DNA of 47,684 nt from Acidobacteriota bacterium (lineage in GTDB: Bacteria > Acidobacteriota > Vicinamibacteria > Vicinamibacterales > JAHECP01): the NCBI GenBank assembly GCA_024641665.1, contig JAHECP010000028.1, forward strand, positions 1 through 47,684, given 5' to 3'. Every line of letters starts with the position of its first letter. Within the stretch, counting starts at the first letter, position 1. The translations under genes and the position numbers were made by a program. Below the pieces are notes generated by a model. The model did not search any database. It was not told the DNA's origin and worked only from the letters and a program-made list of their open reading frames with translations. Shown one piece after another: positions 41,294 through 47,684 of this stretch.

Positions 41294-42497
41294 CGTTGGT
41301 CCTCCAGCCGAGCTTCTGAATACCCCAGTCATATGTTCTCACGACCCAGGGCACGAGTGGTAGCGCCGAGCCAGCTGGCACCTGAATCTGCACATTTGGC
41401 GGCAGATTCGGCCTTTGCAGGACTTTCATTTCGAGGACGTGGACCAGGGAGAAATCGGTGGCCTCGAGAAACGCACCGTGTGCCGTTAGGTCTCGAGAAG
41501 GCTGATCGGCCATGTATTCAGGTAGGTTGAACTTGTCCCGGAGATGGAGAGCGTCCACGTAATGGCCCAAGAGCGACCAGATCAGCGGCTCTTCGGTCGG
41601 CGTCGGAGCTTTCACCCACTCGCCGAGCAAGGCCTGGGCTTCTCTCCTGCTTATTGCATGCACGTGCGAGTAGAACCGCTCTGTCAATGCGGTAACAATG
41701 GACTTGATTCTTTCGTCTTCCGCCTCTTCGTTCAGGTGGAGCGCCAGCAGGCTCCGCGCTAACCTCCTGATCTGCATGTAGACGCGCTGGACATTTCCGA
41801 GAGCTAACGGATGAACCGTGCGCGTCAAGTCCTTAAAGACCTCGACCTTGTACGGCTGTTCAGTGATGCCAACGCGTTCCTTCGACAGCTCGAAATAAGC
41901 TGCAACGTCCTCAACGCTGATTCCGAACCGGTTTTGTGGATTCGCCGGGTCCGTCGGGTTGAACTGATTGCCGGTGGTCGGGTCGATCGGGCTAAGTTCC
42001 GCGGCCTCGGTCATCACGATCCCGTCTGCGCCGAGGCAGATCAGGGTGCCACCGCTGTGAGCCCTGAAGGGAACGATCACCTCCAGCCTGTCGCAGTGTT
42101 CTCGCAACAGCGTTACTAGCGGCCAGACCGACTCCGTGGCCCCCCCACGCGTGTAGAGGAACAAGTCAATCTTGGGAACTCGTCCCCACGAGTGCAGTCT
42201 TTCGGCAAGAAGTAGCTGAGGTTCCGTGGCCAAGTTCGTGCCGAAGCCAGGGATCCCGCCGGGGAATGTCTCCCTGTCGGAGAGGACGTAACCGAGAACG
42301 CGCGAGCCTCGCGCCGCCTCGAGCTGCTGGATCGCGTCTCGCCTATCTGGGTAACCCACCAAGTCCTCCGTGGATGGCAAACCCGCGAACAGTCTCAAGT
42401 CTACCCCATGTCCGCCAAGAGGGGGTGTAACTGGTATGGCAGTGACAATCCCAGTGACAATTGGGCCAGGAAAGGCCCCCGTCCAGCTCCAGCCCAA
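41280..42497 (-). CDS. SDH-type serine protease-like protein (ClpP/SppA fold)
   Basis: 405 residues. The segment about 60-170 shows the clp/crotonase-type fold of the SDH (serine dehydrogenase proteinase, PF01972) family: DLFLYTRGGATESVWPLV, VIVPFRAHSGGTLICLGAD with the nucleophile Ser (about 148) in HSGGT, and ELSPIDPTTGNQF. ALLGEWVKA and HGAFLEATDF lie further on. Family members are cytoplasmic, membrane-free serine-hydrolase-like proteins often found in mobile or defence contexts. TTG 42497 is supported by AAAGGA 10 bases upstream, but an internal start is possible. It begins only 26 bases after the tRNA-Leu 3' end, with no room for an ordinary promoter. Confidence 0.75.
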   Translation of the reverse strand: MGWSWTGAFPGPIVTGIVTAIPVTPPLGGHGVDLRLFAGLPSTEDLVGYPDRRDAIQQLEAARGSRVLGYVLSDRETFPGGIPGFGTNLATEPQLLLAERLHSWGRVPKIDLFLYTRGGATESVWPLVTLLREHCDRLEVIVPFRAHSGGTLICLGADGIVMTEAAELSPIDPTTGNQFNPTDPANPQNRFGISVEDVAAYFELSKERVGITEQPYKVEVFKDLTRTVHPLALGNVQRVYMQIRRLARSLLALHLNEEAEDERIKSIVTALTERFYSHVHAISRREAQALLGEWVKAPTPTEEPLIWSLLGHYVDALHLRDKFNLPEYMADQPSRDLTAHGAFLEATDFSLVHVLEMKVLQRPNLPPNVQIQVPAGSALPLVPWVVRTYDWGIQKLGWRTNDEGI

Positions 42498-42526
42498 CCT
42501 GCCTAAGTCCTTTGTTGTCTAGGTGG

Positions 42527-42610
42527 TGCCGGGGGTGGGAATCGAACCCACACGGCCTTGCGGCCAGGGGATTTTAAGTCCCCAGCGTCTACCAGTTCCG
42601 CCACCCCGGC
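42527..42610 (-). tRNA. tRNA-Leu (UAA)
   Basis: Class II tRNA with acceptor GCCGGGG/CCCCGGC, anticodon stem GGGGA/TCCCC and loop CTTAAAA (UAA, normal U33), a long variable arm and T arm GTGGG-TTCGATT-CCCAC. CCA is encoded at 42526-42524. Its 5' flank (GGATTCTGGCAGATC on the plus strand) is shared with the tRNA-Leu at 12549, indicating that the two loci are duplicates. It hosts the islet downstream. Confidence 0.93.
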
Positions 42611-42698
42611 ACGTCGTGGATTCTGGCAGATCCCGGCCGGGCCGGCCAGTGCCGCCGGGGCGGCGCCCGGCGCGCGAACGGCCGGCCGCGCAGGCAGG

Positions 42699-42911
42699 TC
42701 AGGACCGCCCGGTGGTCGTCGGCGGGCGCAGGATCCACGGCCGCTCCCACCGGCTGAACGCCACGGCGAGCGCCAGCCCGGCGATCAACCCCGCCAGAAA
42801 GCCCCCCGGCATGCCGACATCGGCCACCCAAGGCAAAACGGCCGCCGCGAGGCCGAGAAGAAGCACCAGGGCCCGGAGCGCAAACTCCCGAACCGGCGGA
42901 GACACCGCCAT
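42699..42911 (-). CDS. Small two-helix membrane protein, unknown function
   Basis: 70 residues from ATG 42911. Two hydrophobic helices (about 13-30, ALVLLLGLAAAVLPWV, and 34-52, GGFLAGLIAGLALAVAF) are followed by a basic tail. A GGGGG/GGTGAG sequence precedes the start. It is divergent from the GNAT gene across a 54-bp gap. No family recognised. Confidence 0.55.
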   Translation of the reverse strand: MAVSPPVREFALRALVLLLGLAAAVLPWVADVGMPGGFLAGLIAGLALAVAFSRWERPWILRPPTTTGRS

Positions 42912-42965
42912 CGCTCACCCCCCCAGAATGTCGCCTCTGGACGCATAATAAGCGAAAGAGCCGCC

Positions 42966-43394
42966 GTGCGCATCCGCCCCATGACCCGCGACGACCTCGA
43001 GGACGCCGCCGCGCTCAGCGGCGAGCTGGGCTACCCGACCGACACGGCGCACGTACGCGCGCGCTTCGACGCGCTCGACGGCCGGGCCGAGCACGGCCTC
43101 CTCGTCGCCGAGGACGGCGGCGGCGGCGGCGGGTGGATCCACGTGCACGACGACTGGACGCTCGAGTCGGGCCGGATGGCCGAGCTGCTGGGCCTCGTCG
43201 TGCGCGAGGCGCGCCGCGGCGCGGGGATCGGCCGCGCGCTCGTGGCCGAAGCCGAGCGCTGGGCGGCCGCGCGCGGCTGCACCCGGCTGCGCGTGCGCTC
43301 GAACGTCGTCCGCGAGCGCACCCACCGGTTCTACGACGGGCTCGGCTTCCGCCGGGTCAAGTCGCAGCAGGTGTTCGACAAGGAATTGGGGTAG
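42966..43394 (+). CDS. GNAT-family N-acetyltransferase
   Basis: 142 residues from GTG 42966 (MRIRPMTRDDLEDAA, the usual GNAT opening). The acetyl-CoA pyrophosphate loop is REARRGAGIGRALV (R/Q-x-x-G-x-G/A at about 80-93), and HRFYDGLGFRRVKSQ is the C-terminal motif B strand and helix. It moves acetyl from acetyl-CoA to an amine; the substrate is unknown. A Gly run (about 53-58) sits in the beta4 region. The frame open upstream passes through the antisense of the tRNA and the small membrane gene and is not coding. Confidence 0.87.
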   Translation: MRIRPMTRDDLEDAAALSGELGYPTDTAHVRARFDALDGRAEHGLLVAEDGGGGGGWIHVHDDWTLESGRMAELLGLVVREARRGAGIGRALVAEAERWAAARGCTRLRVRSNVVRERTHRFYDGLGFRRVKSQQVFDKELG

Positions 43395-43447
43395 CGCTCC
43401 TCCCCGCCTTTCAGGGACAATCACCCGACTTCGCCCCAGGAGGACCG

Positions 43448-46400
43448 ATGCCTGCTCGACCGACTTCATCCGCGCACCTTCGCTTCGCGGTCGCCGCCGC
43501 GCTCGCGGCCGTCCTCGTGCTGCCCGTCGCCGCGCAGCGCGCGCCGGCCCCCGAGCCCGCCCGCGACACGTTCTTCGACGCCCTCCCGTACCGCTTCATC
43601 GGCCCGGTCGGCAACCGCGTCAGCGCGGTCGTGGGCGTGCCGGGCGACACGCAGGTCTACTACATCGGCGGGGCGTCGGGCGGCGTGTTCAAGACGACCG
43701 ACGGCGGCGTCCACTGGACGCCCGTCTTCGACGATCAGCCGGCCGCGTCGATCGGCTCGCTCGCCGTGGCGCCCTCCGACCCGAACATCGTCTGGGCCGG
43801 CACCGGCGAGCCGTTCATCCGGAGCAACGTCTCGATCGGCAACGGCATCTACAAGTCCACCGACGCCGGCAAGACCTGGACGCGCATGGGCCTCGAGGCC
43901 ACCGGGCGCATCGCGCGCATCGTCATCCACCCGACCAACCCCGACGTGGTGCTCGCGGCCGCCATGGGCACGCTGTACGGCCCGCAGCCGGAGCGCGGGG
44001 TCTTCAAGACCACCGATGGCGGCAAGACGTGGACGCGCGTGCTGTTCGAGGACGAGAACACGGGCGCGTCCGACCTGGTGATGGATCCGAACAACCCGCG
44101 GATTCTCTTCGCCGGCACGTGGCAGATGCAGATCTGGACGTGGGGCCGCGTGAGCGGCGGGCCCGGCGGCGGCCTCTACAAGTCCACCGACGGCGGCGAC
44201 ACGTGGAAGAAACTCGAGGGCCACGGGCTACCCGCGCCGCCGCTCGGCAAGATCGGGCTGGCGATGAGCCCACGCGACTCGAACCGCGTCTACGCGCTCA
44301 TCGAGACCAACTCCAATCACGACTTCGCGAAGCTCGAGGAACACCAGGGCGTGCTGTGGCGGTCCGACGACGGCGGCGGGACGTGGACGATGGTCAACGC
44401 GGACCACACGCTGACGCAGCGGCCGAACTACTACTCGCGCATGGCCGTCGAGCCCGACGACGCCAACGAAGTGGACTTCATGGCGACCCAGCACAGTGTG
44501 TCGCTCGACGGCGGCGTCACCATCAAGCGCGGCTCGGCCGGCGGCGACAACCACGACATCTGGATCGACCCCAAGCTTCCCGACCGCATCATCGTCGGCA
44601 ACGACGGCGGCGTGAACATCTCGCTCAACCGCGGCAAGACGTGGTTCCGGCCCAACCTGCCGATCGCGCAGATGTACCACGTCTACACGGACAACGAGAT
44701 TCCCTACCACGTGATGGGGAACCGCCAGGACGGCTCGTCGGAGCGCGGGCCGAGCAACAGTTTGACGGGCGGCCGGATCCCGATCGGCGAGTGGCACGCA
44801 GTCGGCGGGTGCGAATCGGGCTTCGCGGTGCCCGACCCCAGCGACCCGGACGTCATCTGGTCCGGCTGCTACGAGGGCATCCTCGATCGGTACGACGACC
44901 GGACCGGCCACTCGCGCAACGTCAGCGTCTGGCCCGACGACCCCGAGGGCTGGCCGGCCGGCGAGCTGAAGTACCGCTTCCAGTGGACGTTCCCGATCGC
45001 GATCTCGCCCTTCGACCACGACACGGTCTACGTGGGCAGCCAGCACGTGCACAAGACGACCAACGGCGGCCAGAGCTGGACGGTCGTCAGCCCCGACCTG
45101 ACGACCAACGACAAGAAGATGCAGCAGAAGATGGGCGGGCTGACGCCCGACGACGCGAGCCCGACCTACGGCTCGGTGCTCTTCGCGATCGCCGAGTCGC
45201 CGCTCGAGGCGGGCGTCGTCTGGGCGGGCAGCAACGACGGCCTCGTGCACGTGACGCGCGACGGCGGCGCGCACTGGACCGACGTGACGGCGAACCTCCC
45301 GAACCTGCCGCCGTCAGGCACGGTCAGCAACATCGAGCCGTCACGCCACGCGAAGGGCGCGGCCTACCTGACGGTGGACCGGCACCAGCTCGGCGATTCG
45401 ACCCCGTACGTCTACAAGACGGCCGACTACGGCCGCACCTGGACGTCGATCGCCTCCAACCTCCACCGGCACGTCCTGGGCTACGCCCACGTCGTGCGCG
45501 AGGACCCGAAGCGCCGGGGCCTGCTCTACGTCGGCACCGAGAACGCGCTCCACGTATCGTTCGACGACGGCGCGAGCTGGCAGCCGCTGCAGAGCAACCT
45601 GCCGCACGCGCCGGTGTACTGGCTCACGGTGCAGGAGCACTTCGACGACCTCGTCGTCGCGACCTACGGCCGCGGGTTCTGGATCATGGACGACCTCTCG
45701 CCGATCCAGCAGATGACCGCGGCCATCCGCGACGCCCACGTGCCGCACCTCTTCGAGCCGCGGCCGGCCTACCGCTTCCGCATGAAGGAGCCGCCTCAGA
45801 GCGCCTCCGACGACGCCGGCGCAGGCGACAACCCGCAGTACGGCGCGTCGATCACGTACTACCTGAAGGCGGCGCCGACGGGCGACGTGAAGATCACCAT
45901 CCTCGACGCGAAGGGCCAGGAGGTGCGCGGCCTCGACGCGCCCAAAGACGACGATGCGCCGGAGGTCGACGGGAAGAAGCCCTGGAAGACGGGGCTGGTG
46001 CGGGTGTACTGGGATCTCCGGTACGAGCGCTCCAAGGAGCCGCACCTGCTGACCAAGCCCGTGGAACATTCGCACGTCGAGATTCCCGACAAGGGCTGGC
46101 GCGCGCTCGCCGAGGGCTCGCGCGTCGCCCCGCTGGCCGCGCCGGGAACCTACACGGTGCGGCTCTCGATCGGCGACCAGAAGTACGAGCGCCCGCTGGC
46201 GGTGCTGAAGGACCCGCACTCGGCCGGCACCGACGCGCAGGTCGCGGCCCAGGTCGAGCTGCTGCTGCAGATTCGCGGCGAGGTGAACGCGGTGGTGGAT
46301 CTCATCGACGAGATCGAGTCGGTCCGCAAGCAGGCGCTGGACCTCGCCGTGCGGACCAAGGGCCACGAGGCGGCCGACCAGGTGAGCCAGGCGGCCACCG

Positions 46401-46696
46401 CGCTCGACGACAAGCTGAAGGCGCTCGAGAACCGCCTGTTCGACCTGCGCCTGACCAACGCGCGGCAGGACACGCTCCGCTGGCCGCGGCGGCTCTACTC
46501 GAAGCTCGGGAGCCTGGCCGGCTACATCGGCCAGTCGGACTTCCCGCCGACCGACCAGCAGCTCGAGGTGCACCGGCTGTACCAGGAACAGCTGAAGGAC
46601 TGCCAGGGACAGCTGAAGACGATCGAGGAGGGCGACGTCGCGGCCTTCAACCGGCTGTTGATCGACCACCGGATCGGGCCGGTCGTGATCAAGTAA
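43448..46696 (+). CDS. Secreted VPS10/sortilin-type beta-propeller protein
   Basis: 1,082 residues with a signal peptide (FAVAAALAAVLVLPVAAQ). Residues about 60-780 consist of repeated blades with the Asp-box form SxDxGxTW (KTTDGGVHWTPV, KSTDAGKTWTRM, KTTDGGKTWTRV, KSTDGGDTWKKL, RSDDGGGTWTMV, and more). This makes the large propeller annotated as VPS10-domain or 'glycosyl hydrolase' in Acidobacteriota. Residues about 800-930 include a beta-rich domain (YYLKAAPTGDVKITILDAKG), and the C-terminal 150 residues are a helical bundle (LLLQIRGEVNAVVDLIDEIES). Enzymatic activity is not demonstrated by any motif; carbohydrate or peptide binding is plausible. AGGAGG lies upstream of ATG 43448. Confidence 0.88.
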   Translation: MPARPTSSAHLRFAVAAALAAVLVLPVAAQRAPAPEPARDTFFDALPYRFIGPVGNRVSAVVGVPGDTQVYYIGGASGGVFKTTDGGVHWTPVFDDQPAASIGSLAVAPSDPNIVWAGTGEPFIRSNVSIGNGIYKSTDAGKTWTRMGLEATGRIARIVIHPTNPDVVLAAAMGTLYGPQPERGVFKTTDGGKTWTRVLFEDENTGASDLVMDPNNPRILFAGTWQMQIWTWGRVSGGPGGGLYKSTDGGDTWKKLEGHGLPAPPLGKIGLAMSPRDSNRVYALIETNSNHDFAKLEEHQGVLWRSDDGGGTWTMVNADHTLTQRPNYYSRMAVEPDDANEVDFMATQHSVSLDGGVTIKRGSAGGDNHDIWIDPKLPDRIIVGNDGGVNISLNRGKTWFRPNLPIAQMYHVYTDNEIPYHVMGNRQDGSSERGPSNSLTGGRIPIGEWHAVGGCESGFAVPDPSDPDVIWSGCYEGILDRYDDRTGHSRNVSVWPDDPEGWPAGELKYRFQWTFPIAISPFDHDTVYVGSQHVHKTTNGGQSWTVVSPDLTTNDKKMQQKMGGLTPDDASPTYGSVLFAIAESPLEAGVVWAGSNDGLVHVTRDGGAHWTDVTANLPNLPPSGTVSNIEPSRHAKGAAYLTVDRHQLGDSTPYVYKTADYGRTWTSIASNLHRHVLGYAHVVREDPKRRGLLYVGTENALHVSFDDGASWQPLQSNLPHAPVYWLTVQEHFDDLVVATYGRGFWIMDDLSPIQQMTAAIRDAHVPHLFEPRPAYRFRMKEPPQSASDDAGAGDNPQYGASITYYLKAAPTGDVKITILDAKGQEVRGLDAPKDDDAPEVDGKKPWKTGLVRVYWDLRYERSKEPHLLTKPVEHSHVEIPDKGWRALAEGSRVAPLAAPGTYTVRLSIGDQKYERPLAVLKDPHSAGTDAQVAAQVELLLQIRGEVNAVVDLIDEIESVRKQALDLAVRTKGHEAADQVSQAATALDDKLKALENRLFDLRLTNARQDTLRWPRRLYSKLGSLAGYIGQSDFPPTDQQLEVHRLYQEQLKDCQGQLKTIEEGDVAAFNRLLIDHRIGPVVIK

Positions 46697-46790
46697 GGGG
46701 TCAGGGGGCAGGGGTCAGGGGGCAGGGGCCGGGGACCGGAGGCCGGGGCTTGGGCCCCCTGGCCTCCGGCCTCTGGCCCCCGGCCTCTCG
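46697..46790. repeat. G-rich repeat and strong hairpin between convergent genes
   Basis: 46697-46735 contains five GGGG/GGGGG runs spaced by CA or TCA, a strong potential G-quadruplex. 46736-46744 (CCGGAGGCC) and 46761-46769 form a perfect 9-bp stem, extended inside by GGGG/CCCC pairing. There is no T-run. Because it separates two converging genes it may stop transcription from both sides. Confidence 0.55.
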
Positions 46791-46792
46791 TC

Positions 46793-47158
46793 TCAGTGCA
46801 CCCGCGCGCTCGTGCCGGGGTAGGAGGACCGCGCGGCGGCGATGACGCGCGCGATCATCTCGTCGAGGCGCTGCTGCTCGATCTCGAAGGGGCCGGCGAC
46901 GGCCGCGCCGCTCGGGATCTCGATGGCGATGACCACCTGATCGTCCGACGGCTCGACGATCCAGCTGAAGCCGCGCAGGGTCACCGCGCGCGCTTCGCCA
47001 CCGGGATTCGACACGCGATCGATGGCGCACAAGATCTCCTTGAGCACCGCCTCGACGTCGGCGTCGGTCCAGGCCGCGGGGTCGCGTCCCTCGTGGACGG
47101 CGGTCTCGCTGATGGCGTACTCCTCCCCTTTCGGCACGATCTCGATGTTGAACACCAT
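46793..47158 (-). CDS. Conserved-looking small protein of unknown function
   Basis: 121 residues from ATG 47158 (MVFNIEIVPKGEEYAI); a GTG at 47167 would add three residues. The ATG has GGTGA about 6 bases upstream. The protein mixes strands and helices (TDADVEAVLKEILCAID, LRGFSWIVEPSDDQVVIAIEIPSG, EIEQQRLDEMIARVIAAARSS) and is acidic, with no signal or membrane segment. I do not recognise its family. It is convergent with the VPS10-type gene. Confidence 0.6.
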   Translation of the reverse strand: MVFNIEIVPKGEEYAISETAVHEGRDPAAWTDADVEAVLKEILCAIDRVSNPGGEARAVTLRGFSWIVEPSDDQVVIAIEIPSGAAVAGPFEIEQQRLDEMIARVIAAARSSYPGTSARVH

Positions 47159-47288
47159 CGACGTCACCCGTTTCCCCGGCGCGTCCCGACGGCGGTCGCA
47201 CGCCCGGCGCCGCGCCGCCCTTCCACTCGCCCCAGTATAGCCGGTCGTGCCCAGGCCGGAGCCGTGCCGCGACGGCGCCTGTCGAGCT

Positions 47289-47684
47289 TCACGCGCCGCC
47301 CCGCAGCAGCGCCGCGAGCTCGTCGGGATCCGTCAGCGGCGCGCGGCAGGTGAACTCGCGGCAGACGTACGCCGTCGCGCGCCCACCGCGCGGCGTCATC
47401 GGCGCGATCCAGGGCAGCCGGGCCGCGAGCGCCTGCTGCGCGGCCCCCGGATGGACCGGCAGGACGATGGCGAACGGCAGGTACGTGGCGGCCACCTGGC
47501 GCCGGAGCGCCTGAAAGTCGTCGGCACCGGCCTCCCCCACCACGACGATCTGCACGAGGCCGGCGTGCCACGCCGACAGCGCCCGCGCGCTCAACGGCAC
47601 GGCGCGCGCGACCGCGCCCAGCCGCGGGCCGAAGCGGGCCAGCGCGCGCCCCGTCTTCGCGGCGGCGTCCTCCGCGCCGGTGAG
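47289..47684 (-). CDS. C-terminal part of a YyaL/SSP411-like thioredoxin-domain protein (runs off right edge)
   Basis: The open frame continues past the window end; 131 codons are visible. The segments PLSARALSAWHAGLVQIVVVG, FAIVLPVHPG and ATAYVCREFTCRAPLTDP match the C-terminus of the DUF255/YyaL family. These large proteins (about 650-700 residues) join an N-terminal thioredoxin domain to an (alpha/alpha)6 barrel. The CxxxxC pair near the end is typical of the family. Function is uncertain. The N-terminus is outside the window. Confidence 0.75.
   Translation of the reverse strand, partial: LTGAEDAAAKTGRALARFGPRLGAVARAVPLSARALSAWHAGLVQIVVVGEAGADDFQALRRQVAATYLPFAIVLPVHPGAAQQALAARLPWIAPMTPRGGRATAYVCREFTCRAPLTDPDELAALLRGGA

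Larger units (their letters stand above)
40105..42580. mobile_element. Small tRNA-Leu-borne genomic islet (SDH-like, small ORF, PIN, truncated integrase)
   Basis: Bounded by the 3' part of the intact tRNA-Leu (42524-42580) and a direct-repeat copy of that part (40105-40162, 53 of 58 bases identical). Inside, all on the minus strand, are a ClpP-fold protein, a 93-residue protein, a PIN protein and a tyrosine-recombinase C-terminus lying beside the distal repeat. Base composition is visibly lower in GC than the flanks. Because the att-like copies have diverged and the integrase is truncated, the element is probably old and no longer self-mobile. Confidence 0.7.

Noticed and set aside
42558-42965. 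Upstream extension of the GNAT reading frame
   Set aside because: The extension translates the antisense of the tRNA-Leu and of the small membrane gene; GTG 42966 gives the normal GNAT N-terminus.
44029-46845. A 938-codon open frame overlapping the VPS10-type gene
   Set aside because: Arg/Ala-rich frame-shifted shadow of the real gene at 43448-46696.

Overview
The window is GC-rich, densely coded bacterial chromosome. The organism is most likely an Acidobacteriota member, probably class Vicinamibacteria. This is inferred from an FtsX-type 'orphan' permease of the acidobacterial duplicated kind (ADOP), a VPS10/sortilin-type exo-repeat protein of about 1,080 residues, a sigma54 activator with a non-Fis C-terminal tail, and many short intergenic palindromes and ATTCG-type repeats. 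No ribosomal RNA, CRISPR array or intact insertion sequence is present.

Layout. 1-12.4 kb is a housekeeping and accessory mix: an aminotransferase, a receiver-PilZ protein, DUF423 and YfiT/DinB-like proteins, a secreted cyclophilin, a beta-propeller phosphoesterase, a large GT-C-like membrane glycosyltransferase, DUF4342 and an ADOP permease. A tRNA-Leu with an odd anticodon loop follows at 12.55 kb. 12.75-30.6 kb is an exopolysaccharide locus. A sigma54 activator faces away from a 0.8 kb regulatory gap that holds IS630 debris, an inverted repeat, phased direct repeats and a good -24/-12 promoter. Then come a Wza-like exporter, an ExeA-type ATPase fused to a degenerate BY-kinase domain, a NusG/RfaH-like antiterminator, a Wzz/GumC chain-length protein, an initiating sugar transferase with an extra N-terminal domain, a glycosyltransferase-deacetylase fusion, a Wzy-like polymerase/ligase, a GT4 enzyme, a Wzx-like flippase, an NAD epimerase, a WecG/TagA transferase and an APH-fold protein. 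From 18.4 to 29.07 kb the genes are nearly all joined by 1-4 bp stop/start overlaps, so they are probably one transcript. The pathway reads as: initiation on a lipid carrier, elongation and trimming, flipping, polymerisation, export.

30.9-39.1 kb carries a lipoprotein and a signalling group (sensor protein, GAF-GGDEF cyclase, HARE-HTH-like protein, receiver/pseudo-histidine-kinase). It is followed by a frameshifted membrane-protein gene, a beta-barrel-like outer-membrane protein, and a short broken paralogue of the pseudokinase C-terminus.

39.35-42.6 kb holds a methyltransferase and then a 2.4 kb islet between an intact tRNA-Leu(UAA) and a copy of the tRNA's 3' half. The islet carries an SDH/ClpP-fold serine protease-like protein, a small unknown protein, a PIN-domain RNase and a truncated tyrosine integrase, all on the minus strand and packed 26 nt behind the tRNA. 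This is the best candidate here for an undescribed system. 42.7-47.7 kb returns to a small membrane protein, a GNAT acetyltransferase, the VPS10-type protein, a hypothetical protein and the C-terminal end of a YyaL/SSP411-like thioredoxin-domain protein that runs off the window.
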